From Microplitis mediator (lineage: Eukaryota > Arthropoda > Insecta > Hymenoptera > Braconidae), in assembly GCF_029852145.1 (NCBI RefSeq), contig NC_079970.1, forward strand, positions 14,313,783 to 14,377,782: 64,000 nt of DNA, read 5' to 3'. Position numbers and translations under genes: made by a program. The notes under the pieces were generated by a model. The model had not been told where the DNA came from, did not search any database, and saw only the letters and a program-made list of their open reading frames with translations. Shown one piece after another: positions 11,558 to 22,958 of this stretch. How positions within the stretch are numbered: position 1 is the stretch's first letter; every line of letters begins with the position of its first letter.

Positions 11558-12888
11558 TGGGGCATTCCATACCAAATCGGCCACTGTTTGAGGTCACCCC
11601 CTCCGATATTTTTGAAAAATTTATATGTTTTGGAGGCTGATAAAAAACGCTCTCATGAATTTTTTTGACTACTCGTTTCCGAGATACCGATTTTTTTCAA
11701 AATACGAGGTTTTTCTTTTGAAACGGTTATAACTTCGCGAAAAGTACACTAATCGGATCGTTTTTTTTTTTCAAAATCTTCATTTTTGAATGTTCTTTCA
11801 AGAAAAAAACACGGTTTTATTCTTAATCAATTCCTTCATTGTTTATTTTAAGTTTGAAGCAAAAAAAATGGTTTTTGGAAATGTATGCCCCCTCCGATTT
11901 TTTTGAAAAAATTCTCAAAAAAACTTGGATGAATTTAGAAAATTTTGAGACCAATCCGATCGTGGAAAAACAATTCGTTCTATTTTTTTTCTTAATTCGA
12001 AAAGGAACTCAAAAACTTCATTGTGTGATATAAATTGACAATGGGAGTTTACATGTAAAACAATACTCAAATTAAACTGAATTTGAAATTCACAAATTGT
12101 TTAAGCGTCAAAAAAAATAAACTTCGTTTATTACTTTGGGGTTTAAATTCGGATCAATTTCATTGACTATTCTTTCCTGGGTATTTTTTGTTCCTTATTG
12201 GCTATCGTCCCAATAAGGCCACGTACCACTTCTCCTAGGTCATAAAGATAACTCATAAGTAGTTCTTAGTTGATTTTTAAAATTTATTTATTGAATGAGT
12301 AGAAAAACTTCCAAAAATAGTATACTCCGAACGGCACAGTATTAAAAAAAAAATCATAGCATCTAAATAGACCGATCTGAGAATGTTCATTGGTCAAATT
12401 AAGTCGAAAAACAATATTTAGGGGAAAAAACTTTTTTCGAATTAAGAAAAAAAATAGAACGAATTGTTTGTCCACGATCGGATTGGTCTCAAAATTTTCT
12501 AAATTCATCCAAGTTTTTTTTAGAATTTTTTCAAAAAAATCGGAGGGGGCATACATTTTCAAAAAACATTTTTTTTGCTTCAAACTTAAAATAAACAATG
12601 AAGGAATTGATTAAGAATAAAAACGTGTTTTTTTCTTGAAAGAACATTTAAAAACGAAGATTTGAAAAAAAAAAAACGATCCGATTGGTGTACTTTTCGC
12701 GAAGTTATAACCGTTTCAAAAGAAAAATCTCGTACTTTGAAAAAAATCGGTATCTCGGAAACGAGTAGTCAAAAAAATTTGAAAAATTCATGAGAGCGTT
12801 TTTTATCAGCCTCCAAAACATATAAATTTTTCAAAAATATCAGAGGGGGTGACCTCAAAAAGTGGCCGATTTGGTATGGAATGCCCCA
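11558..12888. mobile_element. Foldback element, TGGGGCATTCCATACCAAAT terminus
   Basis: Two arms of roughly 450 bp (11558 to about 12005, about 12437 to 12888) are inverted copies with a spacer near 430 bp. TA flanks the element on both sides. The arms translate into nearly the same peptide from opposite strands (11839-12033 plus, 12598-12284 minus), which shows arm identity and is not evidence of a gene. Confidence 0.85.
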
Positions 12889-12920
12889 TATATAATTGTA
12901 TAAAATCTTTTTTCATCGGG

Positions 12921-13723
12921 AATTAAGATATTTAATTTGAAAAAATGACGGATCTAAATATATAAAGAATTTGAGTATAATTGCAAGTCAAAAAATTTGA
13001 TTACAGCCAAACGGTACTATATCCAGCTATGATTTTCAATACGCTTATTCCCTCTTATTTAATGTTTTTTTTTTATATAAAAAAGTAATTAATGGGTAAA
13101 AAAAATTTTTTGATAAGCTCAGCGATCATTTTACTTTTAGAAAATATGCGATGAAATCAGCTTCACATAAAAGTGATTATTACTAATAAAAATTACGTGA
13201 TTTTAGTCGAGAAACAGTGCTTAACATAAAAAAATTTCATAAAATTTTTGTCAATACGTCATCGGACTCATCAGTAAAGCATTTTGACGTAATTAGTAAC
13301 AGACTGCTATTAAATATGGAAAGATTTAATTAAAAAATGAAAAAGTAACTAACCACGTATTCGGAAAAAATTATGGTTTAGTATGTTACAGTTTCGTCCT
13401 AAGCACGTTATTCTTAACGTACTCTGCTTTAGACTGTAATAACGCGTTCTGCAAAAATGAATTATACACATACGCAAAAATATACTACATACATAACGAT
13501 ATTACTAAGTAATTTTTTTTTAATTATTTACTTTCAAGTACTAAAGACGAATTTTTGTAACATTTTGTTTCATTTCATTTTTAACTACTCTCTAAACATG
13601 GATAAGTGAAAATAAGTGAATATTCACTAATTCCAAGTGCAAATCGAATCACTAATTTCAAAAAGTCCGCAAACGTTTCACTGCAGAACTTGCTGAGTAA
13701 AGGTGTAGCTATCAGGGCCGCTT
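12921..13723. other. AT-rich DNA without recognised genes
   Basis: Contains no supported open frame. 13700-13723 holds the end of another CCCTGATAG-type element (GCTATCAGGG ending at 13717), six bases from the next one. Confidence 0.4.
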
Positions 13724-14047
13724 CCCTGATAGCCAAGTTGGCCGCAACATGTTGGGAATTGACAATCTACCCGCCGCCAAGTTATCCGCAAAAGTTGGTA
13801 TTTCCATAAGTTGACGGCAACTTTCCGAGAAACTTGTCGACAACTTTCAGCTTGTGTAACTGTTGCCGAAAACTTGTCTACAAGTTGCTCAAAACTTGGT
13901 GACAGGTTGCGGCAGTAGATTGTCGCCAAGTTTCTCAGCAACTTGTAGCCAACTTGTAGTCAACAGTTACACAAGCTAAAAGTTGTCGTCAAGTTGGTCG
14001 CAACTCAGGTACACCGACTTTGTGATCAGAAACTCTGGCTATCAGGG
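13724..14047. mobile_element. Word-array element, family C (CAACTTG words)
   Basis: TIRs CCCTGATAGCC / GGCTATCAGGG; TT on each side. The interior is made of CAACTTG and CAAGTTG words. From 13868 to 13999 twelve 11-bp units can be cut without an indel, including GAAAACTTGTC, TACAAGTTGCT, CAAAACTTGGT and GTAGCCAACTT. Open frames across it on both strands are repeats read as protein. Confidence 0.8.
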
Positions 14048-14686
14048 TTAATTTTTATAATTAATTATTTAACTATTTATTTTTTTTTTTTTTGCTTACA
14101 TTTAAGGAACTATTAAACTAAATTATTATAATAGAAAATTATTATAGAAAATATTAAAAAATTCCCGCGCATAGAATGGAAATCTTTGCTAATGCCATCT
14201 AGCACGCTCCGATAGAAGAAGCAGGTCTTCACTGACTCTGTTTATATATTTTTTTTATATATGGCAGCCTGAGATGTAAATTTTTTAGCTTCGACAGTAC
14301 ACATTTTATTATTTTATAATCAAACGAATAATAATAGAGTTGTGGATTTTTAATCAGTTTGTCACAATGAATTTATGGATATATTGAAATAAAAATTAAA
14401 AGGATTAGTTTTGTTTTTCGAAAGTTATGGAGATTACAAGAAGAGTGTAATATGTACTTTACAGGATTTTTTTCTGAAAAATTCATTTTTTATCTAAATT
14501 GTGGGTTGGACCAGCTATTTATTGCTTAGAAAAATGACCATTGATGTTTTCTTTTATTGTGGTATGAAGGCTGACCTACTTTAACCACTACATTATTATT
14601 TATTTTAAAAAACTCTGACGGAACCCAGTTTTTTAATTTTTCGGCAAGAGTAGAGCATACCTACGCTTGCGCTTAAGGCATGCAAT
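14048..14686. other. AT-rich DNA without recognised genes
   Basis: No supported coding frame, TIR or array. The last 60 bases may be a diverged outer end of the palindrome that follows. Confidence 0.35.
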
Positions 14687-16427
14687 AAAAAAAGCAAATT
14701 GTAGCCTCAAATTTCAAGTTTTGAGATCGGGACCTCAAATTTTTTTATCATGTACGGTTCCGGAGTAATCATTAGAAAACCAACGAAAAGCAATTTTCAA
14801 AATTTTTGCTGGTCTTTCAATAACTCTATGGGCGTCAATAAATTTTTTTGAATAATCTGACCTCATGACTCTTCTAGGAAATTGTATGCCCTTCAATTTG
14901 GCGGCCTAAAAAAGTCTCTGCGACAATTTGGCGCCTAGTTATCATTGATCAGAGCAAAAAAGTCCATTTTGGCTTTGATAATCAATAACTCCAGATGTAT
15001 TGGTCGTACAGAGAATGGAAGCAAAGATTTGAAAACGGGAAAACATTCTCTATAAGGCAAAATTAGTTGCTTTTGATAGAAAAAATTTTTTTAAAGCGAT
15101 AATGTTTAGTAAAAAAACAGGTCAAAATTCACGAATTTTTTGATATTCGGAAATCTCGCTATAACTTTGGATATAACGGATGAACAAAGGATATCTTCGT
15201 ATTTTTTTCAACCTCAAAGTGTTTTGAAAAAACCCTGAAAATTTCAAATCGCTGCGATATTTCTTTTTTAGTGTCCCGAAGCTTTAAATTCACGATTTTG
15301 TCAAAAATCACCATAATTGGTAGTTTCTCGGTTTTTGTTCATTTTTTCGATTTGAAAATGTTTTTTTTACCGATAGTCTTTATTTCTTCGATCAAAAAGA
15401 TTGATTATCGAAAAAAATTTTTTTTTTTCAAATTTTTTTTTTTTGTTGTATCCGCAATGATTTATCATTGTCGAAAAAAATTCCTCAATTTTTTTTTACC
15501 GCCGGCATTAGCGTTACCCAAAGCGTATGTTTGTTAAGTTGACATTTAAAGCAGATGCATTCACAGCGGTAAAAAAAAATTGAGGAATTTTTTTTGACAA
15601 TGATAAATCATTGCGGATATGACAAAAAAAAAAAATTTGAAAAAAGAAACTTTTTGAAAAAAAAAAAAAAACTTTTGAAAAAAATTTTTTTTTTCAATTT
15701 TTTTCGATAATCAATCTTTTTGATCAAAGAAATGAAGATTATCGGTAAAAAAAACATTTTCAAATCGAAAAAATGAACAAAATCCGAGAAACTACCAATT
15801 AAGGTGATTTTTGACAAAATCGTGAATTTAAAGCTTCGGGGCACTAAAAAAGAAAAATCGCAGCGATTTGAAATTTTCAGGGTTTTTTCAGGACACTTTG
15901 AGGTTGAAAAAAAAACGAAAATATCCTTTGTTCATCCGTTATATCATAAATTATAGCAAGATTTCCGAATATCCTTAAATTTGTGAATTTTGACCTGTTT
16001 TTTACTAAACAATATCGCTTTAAAAAAATTTTTTCTATCAAAAGCTACTAATTGTGCCTCATAGAGAATGTTTTCCAGTTTTCAAAACCCTGCTCCCATT
16101 CTCTGTACGACCAATACATCCGGAGTTATTGATTATCAAAGGCAAAATGGACTTTTTTGCTTTGATCAATGATAACTCAGCGCCAAATTGTTGTAGAGAC
16201 TTATTCAGGCCGCCAAATTGAAGGGCATACAATTTCCTAAACGAGTCATAAGGTCGGATTATTAAAAAAAATTTATTGACGCCCATAGAGTTATTGAAAG
16301 ACCAGCAAAAATTAAAAAAAATTTTTTTTCGTCGGTTTTCTCAAGAGTACTTCGGAACTGTGTATGATAAATAAATTTGAGGTCCAGATCTGAAAACTAG
16401 AAACTTGAGGCTACAATTTGCTTTTTT
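14687..16427. mobile_element. 1.7-kb palindromic (foldback) element
   Basis: Left arm 14687-15501 and right arm 15567-16427 are inverted copies over more than 800 bp, with a 65-bp centre. The arms' outer ends begin AAAAGCAAATTGTAGCCTCA. Homopolymer runs differ between arms (the right arm has extra A runs near 15630-15690). Mirror-image frames at 15271-15537 (+) and 15844-15608 (-) confirm the arms but are low-complexity. Target duplication not identified. Confidence 0.85.
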
Positions 16428-16532
16428 AAATGTTCTTCTACGACCATTTTTCACCGAGTTATAGCATGTTTAAAATCACCTAAAAATTTCGGATTTTTTT
16501 CCTTTTTCTTAATTTTTGTGACCAGTGTATAT

Positions 16533-16848
16533 ATTTAGCGATAAACCTTCAGAATTAGATTAAAACAATCACTGCCTAAGTTGCCAAATACCAAAGAGTG
16601 AAACGTTGTGAGCGATAATGAGAAGCGGAGAGATAGAAAAAAAAATTTGTGCGGTGAGAGTCGTTTCGTCGAAGCATACGATAGCTGAGACTCCTCAGTT
16701 AGATGTGTCTATCGTATACCCTACTCAAGACTCCTTGTGGGACAGTACATGTTGGAAAATGTCATATATTGAAACAGGTATAGAGACGCGGTGCTGCAAG
16801 AGGCGCGAGTTGTACGATGCCATCTCACGGAGTGAAGCTGAAACACTA
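16533..16848 (-). repeat. TGG...CCA repeat, copy 1
   Basis: Inverted counterpart of 56108-56420, alike over about 315 bp, including a TATCGTATACC motif and its inverse around 16677-16720. Copy 2 runs TGGTAGTTCGG to TCGTCGCCA. Could be a small LTR or a MITE; no target duplication was found. The frame at 16618-16869 lies inside it and is not conserved in copy 2. Confidence 0.6.
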
Positions 16849-16867
16849 GATATGTATATATACATAT

Positions 16868-17502
16868 AAAAACTATACACGCAGAAATAAAATTGTTAGT
16901 TGATATACACAGAAAAAAAAATAGCTATTTCTCCAATTCTGAAATGAAGTTTTACTATGTCACGATGGGGATTAACCTATGTACATGAAATGAAATTTCT
17001 ATTTATCATCACATAGTGATATTTCATTTGCTCACATAAATCAGATAGAGAGAAGTACTATAAAAATTGGATAAAGAGAACAAAAAATATCGGAACAAAT
17101 AGTGAGTTTCATATTGTTTGAAGATAAACAGTACGTATGTACAACGCTGATAAAAACTGAAAAGTGAGAATTGAAGAAACTTTATCTTTTGTTTTGGTGT
17201 TTTTTCTTAAAGATAAAAAAGTCGGATGCTAAAGTCGTCAATATCATAGAATATCGAGTTCCGCGGATTCGTTTAATGGGAGTCTCATGTTCAATGCAAG
17301 GTTGAATGAAGAAGAAAATGACCAGTCCGACGGAAGATTCAATAGATAAAGTAGCAGATAGTGTTTCGAAGTTATTTCATTAGCGTTCGAAGCGTATAGC
17401 AAAGGTGTTAACGTTGTGTCTGTGTGCTTGTTGAAAAAGGCTTATATAAGGTAAAAAAGATATAGGAGTCGTGAGGAAAGGATGATTCGAGGACTATGGA
17501 AT

Positions 17503-17559
<57 letters not shown>

Positions 17560-18535
17560 ATAGCTTTTAAAGGTGCTTCTTTAGTTTGTAATTATAAATG
17601 ACACGGAGATAATTAATTACCAAAAAAAATGAAAAGTTTGCATTGTAGGAAAATTCTTTTCTTTTTTTTTTTTTTTTTTATCGATTTCCTTTTTATCAAG
17701 TATAAGGTGAAAACTTTATAAATTGTTTTTAGAAAATCGATCGATGAAAAAGGGAGAAGAATGGTAAGATCGACATCTTGCCCAAGCACCCGTTTTCTTA
17801 CTCATTCCACAAGACTTGTCGTTTATTTCGCAGTTGCCCTTCAAACTTTTCGAGTTATGCTCGAGAACTTCGGACATTCCCGTCGCAGCTTCGATGCTTG
17901 TTCGTGGCACGTCGTCGTCTTGCGCTTTAAAAACCTCATGGACATTGAGTATCCTAAAGTCTGGAAGGCTTCCAATATTCTAGGTAATGATAATAATACA
18001 CACGGAAACTTTCTCGTACTTTCTGTAATGCAATTTATTTTTCTTTTGCAATTAATAGACATCCAATCGCTATGATTTATTCAGATATAAATAAAAAATT
18101 ATTCGGTATCGTTTAGTAAACAATACAGCATTGAAATAAAATATTTAATTCTAGAAGCACATATCACGCAAATGCTATTTTTCATTTTCCGAGAACAAGT
18201 TTTTATACAAATGAGAAATGTAAATTAAAACAATTATTCAAAAAATTTCTAAGAAAAACACAGTAAAAGTTAATTAATTATTTGAGATAATTAGTGAAAT
18301 AATGGATCGTGTAATATTATTAAAACAATAGTTTTGTATTAATAATTACCACACGTATTTTAAAGAAAATAGTTCATAATTATTTCGGTGATAGTAGTTT
18401 ATTGTTTTTAAATTATCCAATAGAAAAATGTATTTAAAAGACGCACATGAAGAGAAATTAGTGGTAATCTTTCTTAGTAAATTTATTCAATATTATTTCG
18501 CAACGTTATAGCAATAGTTAAAAATTATGGGATAT
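16868..18535. other. Mostly unique AT-rich DNA
   Basis: Holds a microsatellite (17501-17558) and ACACAGAAAAAAAA-type MITE ends near 16908. The 104-codon frame at 17761-18075 has no recognised family and has an overlapping antisense frame; no gene is called. Confidence 0.4.
17501..17558. repeat. (TA)n microsatellite
   Basis: About 55 bp of TA repeats with one interruption. Confidence 0.9.
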
Positions 18536-18900
18536 GCGCCCAAAATTTCTGGGAAAATTTTCCACAACTGTAGAAATAATTCTTATAATCATGCCAAAAG
18601 TTCCTATGTCGTGTGATAATTAAATTATGGTAATGATTCCCAAAACTCATGGGAATAATCACCATAGGCAAGTAGGAATAAATCTTATTTCCACATTAAA
18701 ACGGTTTCTAAGTTCATAAAGGAATAAATCCATTTATCATGGTAGCCATTCCCATATTATTACGGTGATATTTCTCATTACGTAGGTAACGGTTACCACA
18801 ATAGTATGATATCTATTAGCAGAATATTTAGAAACTTCTCATACTATGGAAACTGTTATTGTAATAACATGTTAACCATATTATCATAATTTGTTGGGTG
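18536..18900. repeat. Word-array element, family E (ATGGTAATNAT words)
   Basis: Ends resemble each other in inverted orientation (GCGCCCAAAATTT and AATTTGTTGGGTG). The interior consists of words such as ATGGTAGCCAT, TCCCATATTAT and TACGGTGATAT, mostly in 11-bp register with a few 12-bp units. Confidence 0.6.
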
Positions 18901-19079
18901 TCATTTCTATAATCGATATATCAAAATAACTTGTTCCCATACAATACGAAAACTATCCCCATGAAATATTGTAATCGATACCATAAATTTCATTTCGTGA
19001 ACAGTGAAATGAGGAATTGAAGTTTTGATACAGGCTACAAGTAACAATACATAGATAGCCCAACTTGAAATTGTCCCGA

Positions 19080-19343
19080 AGTATCATGCCGAAACAGGGC
19101 AATACCCGACGAGGTCCCTGTCAGCTCCTTGTCAGGAAACTCTAAGGCACGCACGAACAAGGCATTCCTGACGAGATCCGTACTAGGCTTTCATCAGGAA
19201 AAAATAAGGCATGTCTCAAGAAGGTATTCCCGACAACATCCATGGCAGGCTCTCGTGAGGGTAACGTAAGGTATACCTTAATGAGGCATTTTCAAGGTAA
19301 TTTGGGTCGGGATCTTATAAGGAAGACGTAAGGCATACCCAAA
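19080..19343. repeat. 62-bp tandem repeat, family F
   Basis: The word AAGGCATNCC begins units at 19144, 19207, 19268 and 19330 (spacings 63, 61, 62), with one more diverged unit before. Units include CCCGACGAG-type and CAGGCTCTCGTGAGG-type segments. It stands out as GC-rich in AT-rich surroundings. No clear TIRs. Confidence 0.75.
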
Positions 19344-19467
19344 AAAAAAAAAACATTTTGACATTATAACATGTCATTATCCGAGGTACATTAATATTAG
19401 TTAATTAAATACTTAGATTTATCAAGTTTCGATTGATAACTATAATCATAACTGCTTAACATGCATA

Positions 19468-19789
19468 CCCGGGGAAAATGATTTAGATCTGACTAGATAT
19501 AATTGTATCTGATCAGATAAGATTATATCTTGGCAGAACTATTTATATCTGATCAAATCTAATATTTAGACATGATCAGATCTCATCAAATCTGGCCAAC
19601 CACCGGTTACATCCGTTCAGATCTAATCAGATATAATTAGAACTGGGCTAGATTCAATATCAGACACGATTATATCTGGTAAGATCTGCGTATATCTTGT
19701 AAAATCTGATCAGATATAACTATATCTGAGCTAAACACAACATTTAACATAATCATACCTTATTTTATCTGCTCAAATATAATCATGTA
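19468..19789. repeat. Word-array element, family G, left part only
   Basis: Begins CCCGGGGAAAATGATTTAGA and continues as 10-bp words (GATCTAATCA, GATATAATTA, GATCTGCGTA). Cut on the right by the Gypsy element at 19790. Confidence 0.7.
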
Positions 19790-20180
19790 TGTAAGAGCAG
19801 GTAAAACATTTTGCTCTAAATATTTTCTCTGTTTCTACTTTAGTAAAAATGATCGTTTCTAAGTAGTATTAAAATGTAAGGATAAGTGGTCGTAAATTTG
19901 TCAAAATATAGTTACTCCGTAAGATTGTTGAAAATATTGTAACCTAAGTGCGAGTGAGAGAGCGAGCGAAAGGAAGGGTGTATGAAGTATGCTGTTGAGA
20001 GATGGGACCGAGAGACCCAAGTAATTTTAAGGGGTAGTTTAAGGCAGTCTAACACCATCCAGGCTAGTAAGCAGTTGTGTACTATTTTCCTTGCAATGAA
20101 AGCTATTATTATACTTTTTTTAAATATTGCCTCGTCCTGTAATTTTTTTTAATAAATATAATCTAAAAATCTACATTCTA
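19790..20180 (+). mobile_element. 5' LTR of the Gypsy element
   Basis: Shares TAAATATTTTCTCTG, GAGCGAGCRAAAGKAAG and GTATGAAGTATGCTGTTG with the 3' LTR. AATAAA occurs near its end (20151). Confidence 0.75.
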
Positions 20181-20185
20181 GATTT

Positions 20186-20203
20186 TGGGGGTTCAGCCGG
20201 GAT
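20186..20203 (+). promoter_or_regulatory. Primer binding site candidate
   Basis: TGGGGGTTCAGCCGGGAT begins a few bases after the 5' LTR and starts with TGG, the complement of a tRNA CCA tail. It resembles primer sites complementary to tRNA-Pro with some mismatches; the tRNA is not established. Confidence 0.55.
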
Positions 20204-20321
20204 TACAGCGAACAGGCATACAAAAGTTTAATAAACTAAGACGAAAGACGGATAGTGAGGGAAGTAAGTTTAAAGACGTGAAGTGTTTTGTTCGATTTGA
20301 TAAGTGAGAGTCGTGGAAATA

Positions 20322-20790
20322 ATGGCTGATTAAGTTATTGACAATATTGCGCGGGTTGTTAACGCAATGGAGTTGAACGAGAGCCAACTCGCGCGGATGA
20401 AGGTTCCCGAGCTCAGGATGGAGCTCAGACAGAGGCTATTGGAACGTCTGCGAGCTTTTGGTCAAACGAGAACGAGTTCAAGACGAAGAAGAAGAAGAAG
20501 ACGAAGCAGACGGCAACGACGACGACGATGAAGATGAAGAAGAAAATGAAGATGAAAACGACGAAATTTTTCCCACGCGGAACGATCGCCAGAACCAACT
20601 CCAGGTTCTGGAACACGATGATGAAGCTAGCACCCGAGGAACACCGGTCATTCGCCGGCCCCGAGGAAGTCAGCAGCGCGTGCTGTTAACGTTCAAGGAC
20701 GTTGAAGGTACGCTGAAAATGTTCAGTGGCGATGATCCTACTGATGTACGACTATGGCTTCAAAAGTTCGAAGAGATGGCGTTAGTATGC
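20322..20790 (+). pseudogene. gag remnant with SAP-like start and acidic tract
   Basis: From the ATG at 20322 the frame has a TAA at codon 4, then a helical segment resembling the SAP-like start of Gypsy Gag (ARMKVPELRMELRQRLLER), then a frame change near 20455. The second frame, from 20458, has a long Glu/Asp run coded by GAA and GAC triplets and a Gag core segment around FSGDDPTDVRLWLQKF. At about 20788 this frame runs directly into RNase H. Gag would package element RNA; this copy cannot. Confidence 0.65.
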
Positions 20791-22547
20791 GGGCCTGTTT
20801 TGAATCTGTACAGAATAGGAGCTGAAACGGAGTTGCATACTGACGCGTCATGCTTAGGGTATGGCATGATTCTAATGCAAAAAGATTGTAACGATGTTAA
20901 ATTCCATCCAGTATACTATGCTAGTGGAAAAACTACCGAGGCTAAGGCAAAATATTGAAGTTACGAACTGGAAGTGTTGGCAATAACAAAAGCCTTGGAA
21001 AAATTTAGAGTTTATTTATGGGCAATTCCATTTAAGATCATGACAGATAGTCAAGCCTCTACAGCCACAATGAAAGAAGAAAAACTATGTTTACGAGTAG
21101 CCAGATGGGCTTAATTATTGGAACACTTCGAGTACGAAATTTGCCATAGGCCCGGGAAAAGTATGATGCACGTAGATGCTTTCATTGGAAATCCATTACC
21201 GACAGTTTTAATTTTACGCTAGAATGATGATGGAATTTTGGCGCGTGTGAGGAGTGCGCAGGAAAGAGATAATGATTTAAAGATTGTACTAAGTAATCAA
21301 GAGTGTGATGATATGAATGGGTGTGTGGTGCGCAATAAGTTAGTTTATAAGGATGTAAACAGTGAATTATTAATTGTAGTGCCTAAAAGTATGCAATATC
21401 AAGTGATAAGACGAGTGTATAAAAAAGGACATTTTGATGTTAATAAGACAGAAGAAATTCTCATGAAGGACTTCTGGTTTGAAGGAATGAGGTCAAAAGT
21501 TGAGCAGGTAGTCAAAAGTTGTGTTGCCTGTATCTTGGCCGAGAAAAAACATGGTAAGCCTGAGGGACTGCTGAATCCTATTAGCAAAGGTGATGTCCCT
21601 ATCGATATTACCATATAGATCAAGTGAGCGATACTCAGAAGAACTACAAGCATATTCTTGTAGTAGTTGATGCGTTTACCAAATTTGTTTGTCTATATCC
21701 AACGAAGTCGACCGATACAGCAGATGTACTTAATAGACTTCGAAGTCAATCGACTATTTTCGGGAATCCCAGAAGAATTATTTCTGATAGGGGAACGGCG
21801 TTTACATCCAACGATTTTGAGCAGTATTGTAAAGAAGCGAGAATTGAATATTCACTGATCGTAACTGGAGTACCGCGAGGAAATGGACAAGTTGAGAGAA
21901 TCAATCGAACTGTTGTACCTTTGTTGACAAAGCTGACGTCACCGACACCTGAAAAATGGTATCGACATGTCAACATGGTATAGCGCTACCTGAATGCTAC
22001 CCCGAGTCGTAGTACAAGTAAGACACCAAGTCACTTGATGTTTGCTGTCAATATACGACTTAAGGATGATTTACGATTGCCTGAGCTATTAGAAGAAGAA
22101 TATGCTATTCAGTTTGTGGAAGACCGTGAAGAATTGCACAAAGAAGCCAAACAACAAATTGCGAAAACTCAAGAGGAAAATCAACGAGGATTCAACATGA
22201 AGCGGAAGGCATCAAGGAGCCATCAGGTCGAGGACTTGGTGGCCATTCAGCGAACACAATTTGGTCCAGAATTGAAGTTAAAGGGGGAATTCTTGGGTCC
22301 GTATTGTATAAGGAAAGTCTTGACGAATGATCGCTATTTGGAGGAAAAGGCTGGAGAACATGAAGGACTGCAGAGTACATCTACTTCAGCCAACCATATG
22401 AAGTTTCGGGTTATGGAGCCTGAAGAGAACAATAGCGACGACGAGCAGAAGTTCATTGACGACATCTGTAAATATTTTCTCTGTTTCTACTTTAGTAAAA
22501 ATATTCGTTTCTATGTAGTTTTAAAATGTAAAGATAAGTGTTTATAA
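20791..22547 (+). pseudogene. pol remnant: RNase H and integrase
   Basis: RNase H starts near 20800 (ETELHTDASCLGYG, with the first catalytic D), continues through a TGA at 20956, MTDSQAS and a TAA near 21112, then HRPGKSMMHVDAF. The integrase zinc-binding region is at 21238-21618 (GHFDVNKTEEIL, CVACILAEK). After a frameshift near 21600 comes the catalytic core at 21624-21983, with VVVDAFTKF, SDRGTAF and GNGQVERINRT supplying the D, D and E. A TAG closes it, and the C-terminal part resumes at 22035-22547, running into the 3' LTR. At least three stops and two frame changes. Protease and reverse transcriptase are absent. Confidence 0.85.
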
Positions 22548-22891
22548 ATTTAAGGATTAGGTGAGTACCTAGTATTACTCGACATGCTGTCATTAGATGT
22601 CAAAATATAGTTACTCTGTAAGATTGTTAAAAATATTGTAATCTAAGTGCGAGTGAAAGAGCGAGCAAAAGTAAGAGTGTATGAAGTATGCTGTTGAGAG
22701 ATGGGGGTGAGAAGGGACCAAGAGGCCCAAGTAATTGTGAGGGGTAGTTTAAAGCAGTCTAACATCATCCAGGCTTGTAAGCAGTTGTGTACGATTTTCC
22801 TTGCAAATAAAGCTAGTATTATACTTTTTTAAAATATTGTCTCATCCTGTAATTTCTTTTAATTAATATAACCTAAAAATCTATATTGTAC
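22467..22891 (+). mobile_element. 3' LTR of the Gypsy element
   Basis: Starts TGTAAATATTTTCTCTG. No typical polypurine tract lies immediately upstream (only a loosely purine-rich stretch), and the pol frame continues into the LTR. Confidence 0.75.
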
Positions 22892-22958
22892 ATGTATGCA
22901 TTGTCTTTTTATTGGAAATTATTCATATCTAGTTATGTGCACTCACGTGATCGCATAC

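Larger units (their letters stand above)
8995..12920. mobile_element. TIR-bounded word-array element (family H) carrying three nested insertions
   Basis: Left end CCCGATGAAAAAAGATTTTA at 8995 and its reverse complement ending at 12920 match for about 27 bp. AA precedes and AA follows. The element's own DNA is 8995-9187, 10340-10389, 11413-11557 and 12889-12920: words such as ATACAATTCT and ATATAATTAT, largely in 10-bp register. The remainder is a solo LTR, a GC-rich TA-flanked element and a foldback, listed separately. No coding capacity. Confidence 0.75.
19790..22891 (+). mobile_element. Degraded Gypsy (Ty3) LTR retrotransposon
   Basis: Two similar LTRs (19790 to about 20180 and 22467-22891) bracket a primer site, a gag remnant and pol remnants in the usual order, except that gag C-terminus, protease and reverse transcriptase are missing. 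ATGTA precedes the 5' LTR (19785-19789) and follows the 3' LTR (22892-22896), a likely 5-bp target duplication; LTR ends are uncertain by a few bases. The 3' LTR has about 45 bp absent from the 5' LTR. Confidence 0.85.

Noticed and set aside
15271..15844. Two similar proteins on opposite strands
   Set aside because: Mirror-image arms of a palindrome; low-complexity Phe/Lys-rich sequence.
17761..18075. A 104-codon possible host gene
   Set aside because: No recognisable domain, overlapping antisense frame of similar length, no splice or promoter evidence.
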